Numbered from the stretch's first letter, positions 27,401-36,442 are shown. The stretch is DNA of 64,000 nt from Litorimonas sp964565335 (GCA_964565335.1 CAZMEN010000008.1:1-64000); one strand, 5' to 3'. Numbers and translations are program-made. Notes: generated from the sequence alone by a model not told the origin.

Positions 27401-28330
27401 GGCATCTATCTTGATTTTGCGGTCGGAATCGTCCCCGGCGGTGCTGGCACATGGCACAATAAAACAGCCTTTGCCAAAGAGGTCAGCCTTGGCGCACCCG
27501 GCGATATGGCAAACCCCGACGGCCAAAAGTGGAACCTGCTACCTTTTAATCCACAAGAACTCGCAAAGAATAATTATGAGCCTTACCGAAGCGCCCTGCG
27601 CAAAGCCATGTCACAAAGCGGCGCGATTCGTATAGACCACATTCTCGGCCACCTCCGCAGTTTCTGGCTCCCGAATGACGGGGACATAACAGGCGGTTAT
27701 GTTAGCTATCCCTTTGATGGGTTGATGCAAATGATAGCCGAGGAGTCCCAAGCGCAGAACTGCGTCGTCTTTGGTGAGGACCTCGGCACGGTGCCGGATG
27801 GTTTTAGGGCCCGCATGGCCCAATATAAGCTGATGGGCTGCAATGTCGCTTTGATTGAACGTGATGCTGAGGGAGACATCATCCCGCCTGAGACGATGCG
27901 CATCTTGTCAATCACGGCTCTATCAAATCATGATTTCCCAACACTCACAGGTTTTTGGGAGGGAGAAGATTTTCACTGGCGAGAGAAACTTGGTATTGGG
28001 GATGACCCGGAAACACTTGCACATGAAAAACACCGCCGCGCTGCGGATAAAGCCAATTTTCTAAAGCTGATTGGGCGAGACAATGCAGACCATATGACGA
28101 CGCATTTGATGGCAGAGTTGCAAGCCTATTTCGCTCGTAGCCAAGCTTTGGCTTTTGCGGTTCAGCTAGACGACCTTATGCTGGAGCCGATGCAGGCTAA
28201 CGTGCCCGGCACAACAGATGAGCAGCCCAATTGGCGTCGGCGCTCGCGCATAACTCTCGAAGAGACCGCGACAGATAAAGACGTTTCATATATATGCGAT
28301 GCTATTAACACCGCAAGAAAAGGACGCTGA
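24476..28330 (+). CDS. Fusion of GlgX debranching enzyme and MalQ 4-alpha-glucanotransferase
   Basis: A 1284-residue two-enzyme chain. Residues 1 to about 675 are an isoamylase-type debranching enzyme (GlgX): CBM48 start (GGVNFALFSAHATSVMLCLF), RVDGFRFDLGPIL (nucleophile), MIAEPWDIGPGGYQLG (acid/base), FIAAHDGFTLRDTVSYND. From about 680 a complete MalQ follows: its N-terminal cap (FGIIDSYRDINGHIHTAPD), YGLRSKRNYGSGDF, IRIDHILGHLRSFWLP, VFGEDLGTVPDGFRARM and TALSNHDFPTLTGFW. Both active sites appear complete. Single-chain coupling would pass debranched maltodextrins directly to the transferase. The gene overlaps glgA by one base and pgm starts one base after its stop. The two activities are usually separate genes. 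Confidence 0.93.
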   Translation: MPQTLSTSKGHCSPLGADVQQGGVNFALFSAHATSVMLCLFSPDGKTETDRILLPERTGDIWHGFVKGLKAGQLYGYRVDGPYEPSNGHRFNANKLLIDPYAKDLFGAFIQHDALYGFEAGSPDKDVSFDTRDSAPYMPKCVGGPPKLNWKKTKRPETALADTIVYEAHIKGLTKRHPDVKSTHRGTLSGLADPAIIAHLTELGVTAIELLPVQSFFSEPRLTDLGLTNYWGYNPVNYFAMHSPYFGPNGAQSWADAVNALHDAGIEVILDVVYNHTAESWEHGPTLSYRGIDNASYYQLQDNARYYVNHTGCGNTLDMSHSAVVDLTLESLRYWVSEMRVDGFRFDLGPILGRNPSAFDREAKFFTAIAADPVLSKVKMIAEPWDIGPGGYQLGNFPKGWSEWSDQYRDSVRSFWKGNPHAHQNMAGKLLGSSKEFEHSGRPPQAAVNFIAAHDGFTLRDTVSYNDKDNHANGEDNRDGHGHNLSDNMGTEGPTDNAFIKAVRLKRSKNMLATLMLSQGVPMLLGGDEFGHSMDGNNNAYCQDNEITWLNWGDADTALAEFTKQLIALRKTNPHFTQTNYLHGEVIAPPGIQNADWLRADGQPMHPGDWENPDFKCFALLLSMTGEDTFAIIFNRGGDVTAPWIDKDWSCELTTAEAQHDSLIPADSVTVFRHKGPYARPDIYKKALDMAAQKFGIIDSYRDINGHIHTAPDATKAKLLKAMGIDLTSAHETKPAAYTEPSNDKVFGAALLQAQGGCWGVTAALYGLRSKRNYGSGDFEDLAVLAEIMAAKGADFIGINPIHALFPSAPHLYAPYSPSSRQFLNVMLIAPDKIADLPSGYSHKAAQSASSEHVVYAAVYNAKMNAFETAFSEFLKLKKSSARRKAFEKFTASNGTALQHQALFDALFETLPIAKQTYDGWKNFPKKFHDPDSKACQDFAKKNASRIEFYAYLQWIAETQLKQAQSRAKAAGMSIGIYLDFAVGIVPGGAGTWHNKTAFAKEVSLGAPGDMANPDGQKWNLLPFNPQELAKNNYEPYRSALRKAMSQSGAIRIDHILGHLRSFWLPNDGDITGGYVSYPFDGLMQMIAEESQAQNCVVFGEDLGTVPDGFRARMAQYKLMGCNVALIERDAEGDIIPPETMRILSITALSNHDFPTLTGFWEGEDFHWREKLGIGDDPETLAHEKHRRAADKANFLKLIGRDNADHMTTHLMAELQAYFARSQALAFAVQLDDLMLEPMQANVPGTTDEQPNWRRRSRITLEETATDKDVSYICDAINTARKGR

Positions 28331-28331
28331 T

Positions 28332-29957
28332 ATGATTTCAGTTGCAACCACACCTTTTGATGACCAAAAACCTGGGACGTCGGGCTTGCGAAAAAAAGTC
28401 TCGGTTTTTCAGCAGGCGGGTTACCTTGAAAATTTCGTGCAATCCATTTTTGACTCAGTACCGGAACTGCACGGCGGCACCCTCGTCCTGGGCGGGGACG
28501 GAAGATTTTATAACGATGTCGCGATTCAGACTATACTCTCAATGGCCGCTGCGAACGGCATAGCAAAAGTCATTGTCGGGCAATCAGGATTGCTCTCAAC
28601 ACCCGCCGCCTCTTGCATCATCCGTAAATATAGAGCCGTGGGCGGAATAATCCTTTCCGCCAGTCATAATCCGGGCGGGCCCGATGGTGATTTTGGAATT
28701 AAATATAATGGCCGGAATGGTGGCCCCGCTGTTGAGTCTGTGACGGAGACAATTTTTGCACGAAGCCTTATAATCGACTCTTATAACACGACTCAAAACA
28801 ATCCAATCGATCTAAGTAAAATCGGGACTAGCCGGATTGGACCGCTTGATGTTGACGTCATAAATAGCGTGACGGATTACGCTAACCTCATGGAAACCTT
28901 ATTTGATTTTGGCGCAATCCGAAATATGATTTCTTCCGGGTTTACAATCTGCTTTGATGCGATGCATGCTATTACGGGCCCCTATGCAAATGAGATTCTG
29001 GTCAAGCGTTTAGGTGCGCCAGCCGGCAGCATAATTAACGGCATTCCGCTCCCTGACTTTGGTGGGGGTCACCCTGACCCTAACCCTGTTTATGCCAAAG
29101 AATTATTTGAAAAAATGTTTAGCGGTAATGCGCCTGATTTTGGTGCCTGTTCTGATGGCGACGGCGATCGTAATATCGTGCTTGGGAAAAACACCTATGT
29201 CTCGCCCTCCGATAGCCTCGCGGTCATCACGGCAAATGCGCATCTGGCTAAAGGTTACAGACAAGGCATTTCGGGCGTGGCTCGCTCTATGCCCACAAGC
29301 CGCGCCGCAGACAGAGTGACCACGAAGCTTGGAATAGATTGTTTTGAAACCCCAACAGGCTGGAAGTTTTTTGGTAACCTGCTCGATGCAGGACGCATCA
29401 CGATTTGCGGCGAAGAAAGCGCGGGCACCGGCTCGGATCATGTGCGCGAGAAAGATGGTCTATGGGCCATTTTAATATGGCTGAATATTATCGCAGTTAC
29501 AGGCAAAAGCGTATCAGATCTACTTGAAGAACATTGGCTTGAATATGGCCGTAATTATTATTCAAGGCACGATTATGAGGGCGTGGATAAAGCTAAAGCC
29601 GAACAGGTCATGGAAACGCTACGCGCAAAACTTGATAGCCTTCCGGGCCAATCCTTTCACGGCGAAACCGTCAGCAAAGCCGACAGCTTTTCCTACACGG
29701 ACCCAATTGACGGTTCAGTCTCTGAAAATCAGGGGTTACGCGTTGAGTTTGAAAGCGGAAGCCGTTTTGTATTACGTCTTTCCGGCACAGGAACGGTCGG
29801 AGCAACACTGCGGCTATATTTGGAAAAGTATTCCCCTCCAGAGGACGATTTAAACCAAGAGACACAATCTGCCCTCGGGACATTGGGGACAATTGCGAAT
29901 GAGTTAGCCGATATCAAACCCATGCTGGAACGCAATGAGCCATCGGTCATTTCATAA
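28332..29957 (+). CDS. pgm: Phosphoglucomutase (alpha-D-glucose type)
   Basis: Interconverts glucose-1-phosphate and glucose-6-phosphate, linking glycogen to glycolysis. About 541 residues. It starts with the family hallmark TTPFDDQKPGTSGLRKKV. The phosphoserine loop is GIILSASHNPGGPDGDFGIK, the metal loop is CSDGDGDRNIVLG, the sugar loops are PTGWKFFGNLLDAGRI and CGEESAGTGSDHVREKDG, and the phosphate-binding loop is RLSGTGTVGATLRLYLE. All are intact. ATG 28332 lies one base after the GlgX-MalQ stop, with AAGGA upstream. It is the last gene of the operon. Confidence 0.96.
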   Translation: MISVATTPFDDQKPGTSGLRKKVSVFQQAGYLENFVQSIFDSVPELHGGTLVLGGDGRFYNDVAIQTILSMAAANGIAKVIVGQSGLLSTPAASCIIRKYRAVGGIILSASHNPGGPDGDFGIKYNGRNGGPAVESVTETIFARSLIIDSYNTTQNNPIDLSKIGTSRIGPLDVDVINSVTDYANLMETLFDFGAIRNMISSGFTICFDAMHAITGPYANEILVKRLGAPAGSIINGIPLPDFGGGHPDPNPVYAKELFEKMFSGNAPDFGACSDGDGDRNIVLGKNTYVSPSDSLAVITANAHLAKGYRQGISGVARSMPTSRAADRVTTKLGIDCFETPTGWKFFGNLLDAGRITICGEESAGTGSDHVREKDGLWAILIWLNIIAVTGKSVSDLLEEHWLEYGRNYYSRHDYEGVDKAKAEQVMETLRAKLDSLPGQSFHGETVSKADSFSYTDPIDGSVSENQGLRVEFESGSRFVLRLSGTGTVGATLRLYLEKYSPPEDDLNQETQSALGTLGTIANELADIKPMLERNEPSVIS

Positions 29958-30107
29958 AATCACCTCCTCGGAAGTATTAGACCGATTGAAACCGCAAGCG
30001 TCTACGGACACTACGAAAACATAGAAATATCCTCTTAGCGGACCAAACTGCTTAACTCGTTCCCAATTTCATATTACGCGAACGAGCTTAATTATACGTT
30101 TGAATGA

Positions 30108-30881
30108 GTGACTTCTCATCAATTTGCGTTATCTAAAGCTATGAAGCTGAGGTTAGAGATTAGGGTAACCATTTATTGCCATGGCTTGCCGGGCTCAGCG
30201 GCTGAAATTTTGAACCTTGGGGCGGCTGATAACCCTACCGTACGCACCTTAGGGTCTTTAGACCTTGCAAGATTTGAGACCTTAATTTCACAAGATCCAG
30301 AGTGTAAGTATCATCTTATTGGCTTTTCTCTTGGCTGCATGACGGCCCTCAGAATGGCCGCATTACACCCGAACAAATTCGAAAAGATAACTCTCATAGC
30401 GCCGGCAGCGCCTTTGGAACTTGGGAACTTCCTACCTAAGATGGCGGGCCAAGCTGTTTTCAAAACAGCTCGCCACGGAGAATTCCTATTCGGTCTATTT
30501 ACAAATTTTCAACGCCTCGGCGCTGTCATACTACCAAATCAGGTTGTCAGCGCAATGTTCGCAGGTAGCCCAAAGGCTGACATAGATTTACTATCGGATG
30601 CTACATTTAAGCAAAGTGTAATCACCGGATTGAGGTTCTCGCTTGGGAAACATCGAAAACAATATTGCAAAGCTATCCTCGCCTACGTGCAACCTTGGGC
30701 GCATCACCTTAAGGATGTTAAATCTCCTGTCGCAATACATCATGGAACAGCAGATAACTGGGCCCCTGTTGAGATGGCATACGCTCTACAAAAAGAAATA
30801 AAATCAAAGGTTCAGGTGATTGAGCACGACAATCTAGGACACTATTCGACGCTTCACAAAGTGCTTCCCGGTCTCTTGTGA
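30108..30881 (+). CDS. Alpha/beta-hydrolase
   Basis: A 257-residue alpha/beta-hydrolase without signal peptide, so probably cytoplasmic. The oxyanion motif is YCHGLPGSAAE, the nucleophile elbow is LIGFSLGCMTALRMAALHP (Ser in GFSLG), the acid is Asp in IHHGTADNWAP and the base is His in NLGHYSTLH. The substrate cannot be predicted. The start is either GTG 30108 or ATG 30141, the latter giving MKLRLEIRVTIYCHG. It lies 150 bases after pgm, but there is no reason to link it to glycogen. The neighbouring convergent gene is a pseudogene. Confidence 0.8.
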   Translation: MTSHQFALSKAMKLRLEIRVTIYCHGLPGSAAEILNLGAADNPTVRTLGSLDLARFETLISQDPECKYHLIGFSLGCMTALRMAALHPNKFEKITLIAPAAPLELGNFLPKMAGQAVFKTARHGEFLFGLFTNFQRLGAVILPNQVVSAMFAGSPKADIDLLSDATFKQSVITGLRFSLGKHRKQYCKAILAYVQPWAHHLKDVKSPVAIHHGTADNWAPVEMAYALQKEIKSKVQVIEHDNLGHYSTLHKVLPGLL

Positions 30882-30892
30882 AGCTAGATTAA

Positions 30893-31786
30893 TCAGGCTC
30901 GGCTTTTAAGTATCCACCAACCGCTTTTGTGATTGGCTCCCGCATAAAACAAGACAGGCTCGCCGGTTTCAGGATGTATTGAAATTTGCGGCGCGATAAT
31001 TTCATCTGTCTCCCAAGGCGGACCCGCCTGCACTAAAATAGGAGCTGAATCGCCGATATAGGGACCAAAGGGATGATTAGATCGACTTAGAAAGGTCGCC
31101 TCTTTGCCTTTATAAGCCTCAGTTCGTACAGCTATATAATCAGTGTCTGAGAGCTTTGTGATTTACCCCTCCATTCCAATAGGAGCTCTAACCTCGCCAA
31201 CAATCTCCCAATCACGACCGGCGTTTCTTGACACTGCGCCGAGCACCCAGACCTTTGTGACGTTTGCAAAGTCATCCCACCCTAGGAAGGTCATCTTCAA
31301 TTGACCCTCATGTTCAATAATGCTGGGGGATGTAATTGTGTGTACGTCATGTCCCGCGATTATACCGCTTGGTATCACAGGCTCATTCAGCAACTTATAA
31401 GGCCCTTCGAGATTTTGAGAAACGGCGAGGTATATTTGAGATTTATAGCTTTCCTCATCATCATACCCGATAAAATATAACTGATACTCGGACCCAAGTT
31501 TGTATATAAAAGGGGTCTCTTTAAAACGAGGGATCTGATGTTCCGTGCTTGACGCTATAAGCACTTGGGAGGGTGCCCACTTTTCTATATTCACACGCTT
31601 TGCCAATTTGATCGAAATATTGCCGCCGTCGTCCCCGCTATAAATCATAATTGGATCGGTGTGCTGAGATAATATTACCTGGGGGTCACTGGCGACTTCA
31701 TAGTTTTCCGATACTATCAGGTCGCGCAAAACAGACTCTGAAGTTCTGCCATTCTTTATCCTATCGCAAACACGATAGCTGCTTAG
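30893..31786 (-). pseudogene. Beta-propeller glycosidase-like protein, truncated and with in-frame stop
   Basis: The frame is open from 31786 (no start codon of quality, so the N-terminus is lost) to TAA at 31163-31165, and continues in the same frame to TGA at 30893-30895. The pattern of repeated blades (FKETPFIYKLGSEYQLYFIG, SQIYLAVSQNLEGPYKLL, GHDVHTITSPSIIEHEGQLK, TFLSRSNHPFGPYIG, EIIAPQISIHPETGEPVLFY) resembles five-bladed propeller glycoside hydrolases of the GH43/GH32 type. I cannot fix the family or substrate. CAA to TAA would explain the stop. It sits beside other damaged sugar-utilisation genes. Confidence 0.65.
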
Positions 31787-31883
31787 TTATTACACCTTAG
31801 CTGTAAACTTCTCTTCATCGCGTTTTGAAAAGATTTTCTGCTGTGTACCTTTTTGGGTCCTATTTGAGACCTTAGAGGGCGCT

Positions 31884-31985
31884 ATGAATTATGAAAGACG
31901 GCATTTACCCAAACGTGGCAGGCAATGGTATTATGCTCGGATGTTCCGAAGGCTTTGAGAGAGCTTGGTTCAAGAGAGAAAATCA
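31884..31985 (+). pseudogene. Integrase N-terminal scrap
   Basis: The translation MNYERRHLPKRGRQWYYARM followed, after a one-base shift, by PKALRELGSREK matches the start of tyrosine integrases that begin with a strand-rich RGxxWYYxRxVPxxLR segment. Nothing of the rest remains. It directly abuts the sugar-kinase scrap on the other strand. It is short, so the call is tentative. Confidence 0.45.
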
Positions 31986-32240
31986 ATTGACGGTCTTCAT
32001 ATAGTTTCAGACCTGCAATAAAGGCAGAAGCAAAACTGTCACAGCGACCGAGCTGGTTGATGATATCGGTTAGATCATATTTCTTAGAGAGTGAAATCTG
32101 TTTTCGCGATCACGCATACGGGCTGACCCGCCATTAATGTTCGCATTGATTGACTCGGGCACTGTAATCGCGATTGTCGATATGCCCTGATAAACACCCA
32201 AGACCTTTTGAGGCAGCGCTTCCCTCTATATATCGATACC
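31986..32240 (-). pseudogene. KDG-kinase-like (PfkB) relic
   Basis: A broken C-terminal part of a PfkB sugar kinase. KKYDLTDIINQLGRCDSFAS, then AFIAGLKLYEDRQLIFSLEP and SSLKA, correspond to the KdgK DRVGGGDAFAAGLIxGL region with its catalytic Asp retained. Upstream, in another frame, GVYQGISTIAITVPESINAN fits the preceding segment. Both ends are lost and at least one frameshift intervenes. Together with the mannonate-dehydratase relic it points to a lost uronate pathway. Confidence 0.55.
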
Positions 32241-32248
32241 AATTTCAC

Positions 32249-32285
32249 AAAAAAAGGCACAATCTTTCTTTAGAAAGTCGTGCCT
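32249..32285 (-). terminator. Rho-independent terminator after TonB receptor gene
   Basis: On the minus strand AGGCAC ... GTGCCT pairs outside an inner CTTTC/GAAAG stem, followed by a run of T (seen as AAAAAAA on the plus strand before GGCAC). It lies about 95 bases downstream of the stop of the receptor gene at 32380. Confidence 0.7.
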
Positions 32286-32379
32286 AAGGTAAATAGTATG
32301 TTTTAAGCCCTTAGTTTAAAACCGAGAGCATGAAAGGGCATTTAAACAAACGCCCTTCCAATAGATTTATTACGTTTTT

Positions 32380-35300
32380 CTAGAATGTGTAGCTAGCGCC
32401 AAAGATAACGCGGCGATCTGTAATACCTTCATAACACAACAGTGCATTATTATTTACACAGAATACATTTTGACTAGATTCGGTAAGGTTAACTGCATCT
32501 ACGCTTAATGTCAGATGATCATTCACATCATAGCTAGCACTACCATTGAGTTGCCCTCTAGATTCAACCACTCCTCTAAACCCAAGTGGATCAAACTCAT
32601 TACTCGTTCCTGGTAGGTCATCCGTTTGGAACGAACTACGCCAAGTATAACGCAGTCTGGCTGAGAAACCATATTTCTCATAATAGCCAGTGAGGTTGTA
32701 AGAATCTTTTGACAGGTTCAACAGCGATGCCGCTTCACGACTGACAGGATTTGTTACACGATCAAAGCCCTGTAACTCAAAGATATTTTGAGCCCGAACT
32801 TCGCCGATATTGATGAAGCCTGTATTCACATCAGCTAATTGATGTGTGTAGTTAGCGATTAAACCAAAACCAGAGGCCCAACCAAAGCTACCAAGACGGT
32901 CTTCCCAATCTGCGAAGTTATACTGAATCGCGGCTTCAATACCTTCTTGGGTATTTGAGCCTTCCGCGTTGAAGAGCGTCGCGTTGCCTACACAGACACC
33001 TCGACCTGAACCGAAGATACCTGCATCTGTATTCTCAGAGAACACGCCACCAAGAGCACAAGGCGCACCATTGTTGGAACTGCTAACGGCACCACCATTT
33101 CGGCCAAAGATGTCTACAGTTTCACGAAGTCCACCGCCAGCATCTCCTGGTTGCTGGATAATATCTCCGATAAGTGAACTGCGTCTTTTGTTGAAATAAC
33201 CGATAGTCAGCAAACCTTCAAGCGCAAAGTACCAATCGGCCGACACATCGAATGAACGAATTTCTTCAGGCTTTAATTCAGGGTTACCAACGCGTGAGAT
33301 ATCATTAACTCCGCCCCTGCTAGGGAAGGTTCTAGCGAAGGTAAGGTCAACAAAATCAGGTCGGTTAATATCTTCATAATATGCGCCACGAAGCAAAATA
33401 TCATCCGTAACATCAATCGCGATGTTAGCGCGTGGAAGGAAGAAGGTATAAGAGTTTTCTGCATTGATCTGAGTGTCAACAGGCGTGCCATCATCTGGCG
33501 TTCCGTCCATATCGGCATCAGTAAGATCAAAAGTTCTTTGAGTGCTCAAAGAGTTCACAGTCGTATCGCTATAACGAGCACCGATATTACCACGCACACG
33601 ACTACCATTCATATCCGTGTCAAAATTAACCTGACCATATAAAGCCGTTGTTTCTTCATCAAGATCGAAGAAAGCAAGTTGCGATGATTGTAAATCTGTG
33701 GAAATTGGTGACTGCGAAATACCTGCATTCGCAATGGCTGCGTTGATTGTACCAACTGTCTCCAGTGGATTTAGAGCCAGTTCAGGATTGATGTTCAACA
33801 AGTCTGAAATAAACAAGTCGCTATTTGTTCCGTCACCAAAATTATCTGGAATTGGAGCAACAAGTTCTGAGATAAGACCTGCATTTAAACTATTGGCGAA
33901 ACTACTCGTGCCGCCAGCGCTTGCTGATATATCATCCCTAAGGCTATTACGGTCATTGTAGCGGAACCCAAAATCTACAGAGTCGACGAAAGAAAGGCCA
34001 GAGTCCGCGAAGTCATAATTGAAGTCCAAACGCACAGCCGTATCTGAATTTTCGCGCTCATTTGCACTGAAAGTACCACCATTATCAAACACGTAATTTG
34101 AAGGATTAAGCAAATCTTCAGTGCTTGGAGCAAATTCACTGCTAGTATCAATTCCGAATGAGATACCATCTCTTAAGTCAAAGACAATTGGAACACCGTT
34201 TTCATCTCTGTCACCAAATCTATCGGAATTTGGGTTAATGAAATTAAGCGTTAGCGATAAGTTCGGATTAACTGTGTCAGACTGAGTATGTGAGAATTCT
34301 GCAACAGTTGTTAGCGGCCCTTTTTCCCACTCAGCACCCATACGAATGAGGCTTGTTTCTGTTAAGCGTGCTCCACTATCACTAGAGCCGCGCAAGAATG
34401 GCGCACCACGATCGACGGTCGCATCATCCAATTGTTGCGGTCTAAATCTACCTGACGTAACAGCTGAAATAGTTCCTAAATTTACATCCCCATTTGGCCC
34501 AGGTACAGTGCCTAGATCAAAGGTATCAAAAGTATCGAATGTCGCAAATAGGCTATCACTTGCCCCGCGGCCATTGACGCGGCTGATATTTGAGATTTGC
34601 GCTCTAGAGCTTTCCTGACGACGGGTTTGATCATTATAGACACCATCGATATAAAGCTTCAAATTTTGAGTTGGGCGCGCTTCAAATGAACCAGCCAGGT
34701 TAATTGTCTCAAACTCTTGGTTGATTTGAACTTGGTTCAAGAATTGAACCCCGAGGAAATGTGTTGCGCCATTTGAATTTGCACAAGTAGTAGGTGCAAC
34801 AAAAGTAGCGTCAGCAGGATTAACACAAGTCGTTGGGTTATCGCGGTCTAGGCGAGGTCTGAATGCGCTGTTATCTGATTTGGTATAAGCGCCGCTCAAG
34901 ACAAAGCCCATTTCTTGCCCAGACGCATTTTCCCACTTATTCCCTAATGCTCCAGAGAATCGAGGCTGGATGCCATCTTGAGACAAGCTACTATCTTCGC
35001 CTTGAACCCGTGCAGACGCTTAAGGCCCTTTAAGATCTAGAGGACGAATAGTTCTTAAATTGACAGTACCACCAACGGCACCTTCAATTGTGCTAGATTC
35101 GGGCGCTTTTATGACCTCAAGACCCGCAATGATAGAAGCGTCAATATCTTCAAAGCTGATACCGCTGCGGTCGTTTCCTGCACCAACTGTGGTAACCCCA
35201 TTAATCTGAATTTGGTTTTCGTCAGTACCACGAATTTGAACGCCTGTACCAACACCTGCCTCGCGTGTAATCTGAACACCTGTGATGTTCTCCAAAACTT

Positions 35301-35535
35301 CAGCGAGGTTTTGGTCGGGTAGCTTACCGATGTCTTCAGCAAGGATAACTTCTTTTAAACTTGCGGCCTCGCGCTTTTCAACAAGCGCGTTTTGTAGCGA
35401 CTGGCGAATACCCGTCGCAATAACTTCATCCTGAACATTATCTTGAGCTACTGCAGTCTGCGCGAAAGCGAGCGTGGCAAACCCTGCGCTTAAAAGCAAT
35501 GACCCCTTGAGCCATGATTTATGAGAATTAGACAT
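32380..35535 (-). pseudogene. TonB-dependent receptor with in-frame ochre stop
   Basis: Outer-membrane receptor of the large Caulobacter-type family for oligosaccharide uptake, about 1050 codons. The N-terminal part (signal peptide LLLSAGFATLAFAQTAVAQ, plug start EVIATGIRQSLQNALVEKRE, KLPDQNLAEVLENITGVQIT, GAVGGTVNLRTIRPLDLKGP) ends at TAA 35020-35022. The frame then continues unshifted with ASARVQGEDSSLSQDG through a complete barrel ending VIFGASYTF. A single base change would restore it. The C-terminal aromatic strand is intact, so the gene was functional until recently or the stop is an error. A GntR-type operator lies about 110 bases upstream. Its neighbours suggest a uronate-containing substrate. 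Confidence 0.85.
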
Positions 35536-35637
35536 TTATAGATTTCCCCTACAAGTTTGATTGAACTATTTTTTATCATTCACTTAGAGAACCAATTACA
35601 CTTACTTGTTAACTCTATATTTCTACCAATTACACAA

Positions 35638-35654
35638 AATTGGTATGACCAATT
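35638..35654. promoter_or_regulatory. GntR-type operator upstream of the TonB receptor
   Basis: AATTGGTATGACCAATT has perfect seven-base arms around a three-base centre. It closely resembles the ExuR/UxuR-type hexuronate operator (ATTGGTATACCAAT core) known from enterobacteria. It sits about 103-119 bases before the receptor start. A looser partner (ACCAATT ... AATTGGT) overlaps it from 35624. Binding by a uronate regulator is inference, and no regulator gene lies in the window. Confidence 0.55.
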
Positions 35655-35822
35655 AACGGTTAACTGGAAGTGTACCAAAAAAAGTCACACCCATACTGAT
35701 CATAGAGTAAATAGTCATATTACATTGTTGTGGCTTAATCCGAGTGACTTTTTTAAGTTAGTTCGGACTGACAATAAGTTGCGGTAAGAACCATAGATAA
35801 TAAGGCTAACATTCAATATTAT

Positions 35823-36234
35823 GACAGGTTACTTCCAAAATTTGGGGCCTAGGCATTTATATGGGCTTGCGCGGCATGGATATCGGCGAATGGCACGGAG
35901 CGCCGTGAAAGCTTGCGCGCACGTGATGGAGCGCCGTCAGTTCGACAATATACCTGACATCGGTAATGCCGCCTGCTTTGGTTATGGCAACGCGGATGAA
36001 ATCGCCCCAACCCTGTTCGATCATAGATTTGAAATCCCATATAGAACTGAACACTTCGCCAATAGCGATGGGGACCGTTGTAATTTCTCTGATAAACTTA
36101 AGCCCGATTTGGTGATCGGCTGGTGCGGGGTCTTCGAGTCAGAAGAGATTATATTTCTCGATCTCTCGGCCAAATGCGGCGGCTTAACGAGGGCGTAGGC
36201 GATGATGGACGTCATGTAAGAGGTATATCAAATG
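35823..36234 (-). pseudogene. D-mannonate dehydratase-like (enolase superfamily, ManD/RspA) relic
   Basis: The C-terminal two thirds of a ManD/RspA-type enolase-superfamily protein. In one frame it reads LLHDVHHRLRPR, then TAA (36184-36186), AAAFGREIEKYNLF, TGA (36139-36141, where the family has Trp), then LEDPAPADHQIGLKFIREIT, VPIAIGEVFSSIWDFKSMIE and AGGITDVRYIVELTALHHVR. A later frameshift leads to AQAHINA and APNFG near 35823. ManD makes 2-keto-3-deoxygluconate, the substrate of KDG kinase, relics of which occur twice in this window. The N-terminal part is gone. The plus-strand frame across this region is only its shadow. Confidence 0.75.
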
Positions 36235-36304
36235 CCCTTTTTAAAATTTAAAACCGCATAAACCACTGATTTAATTATGTTGATCACTCTTTATTGACTT
36301 CTGT

Positions 36305-36326
36305 TTGCGGAGCCATTCTCTTTCTT
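36305..36326 (+). repeat. Direct repeat copy 2, tRNA 3'-end-like (possible att site)
   Basis: Exact 22-base match, same orientation, to 13341-13362 (starts TTGCGGAGCCA). The flanks keep a shared TGACT ten bases upstream and some similarity downstream. It lies just after the mannonate-dehydratase relic, at the border of the decayed zone and the intact TonB/halogenase block. It could be the other end of an integrated island of about 23 kb. Confidence 0.5.
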
Positions 36327-36414
36327 TCTCAAATCACGACCTGCGCTCTATGCGGTACTCTGCATGTACAATTTATAGATAGCACCGCATTCACAACTCC
36401 GGAAATTTCGGCAA

Positions 36415-36442
36415 TAAAAAACCCGGCCAGAAAGCCGGGTTT
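36415..36442 (-). terminator. Rho-independent terminator of TonB receptor gene
   Basis: The stem AAACCCGGC/GCCGGGTTT has a six-base loop, and on the minus strand is followed by a T-rich run (TTTTTTATTG). It lies about 75 bases beyond the stop of the intact receptor at 36518. The plus-strand side also has T's, so it may work both ways. Confidence 0.8.

Noticed and set aside
35821..36198. Long plus-strand frame of 125 codons
   Set aside because: The opposite strand carries the recognisable mannonate-dehydratase relic in consecutive frames; the plus frame has no family character.
3..36234. Stop-codon recoding to explain the in-frame stops
   Set aside because: All three stop codons are involved, many other genes end normally with the same codons, and frameshifts occur as well.
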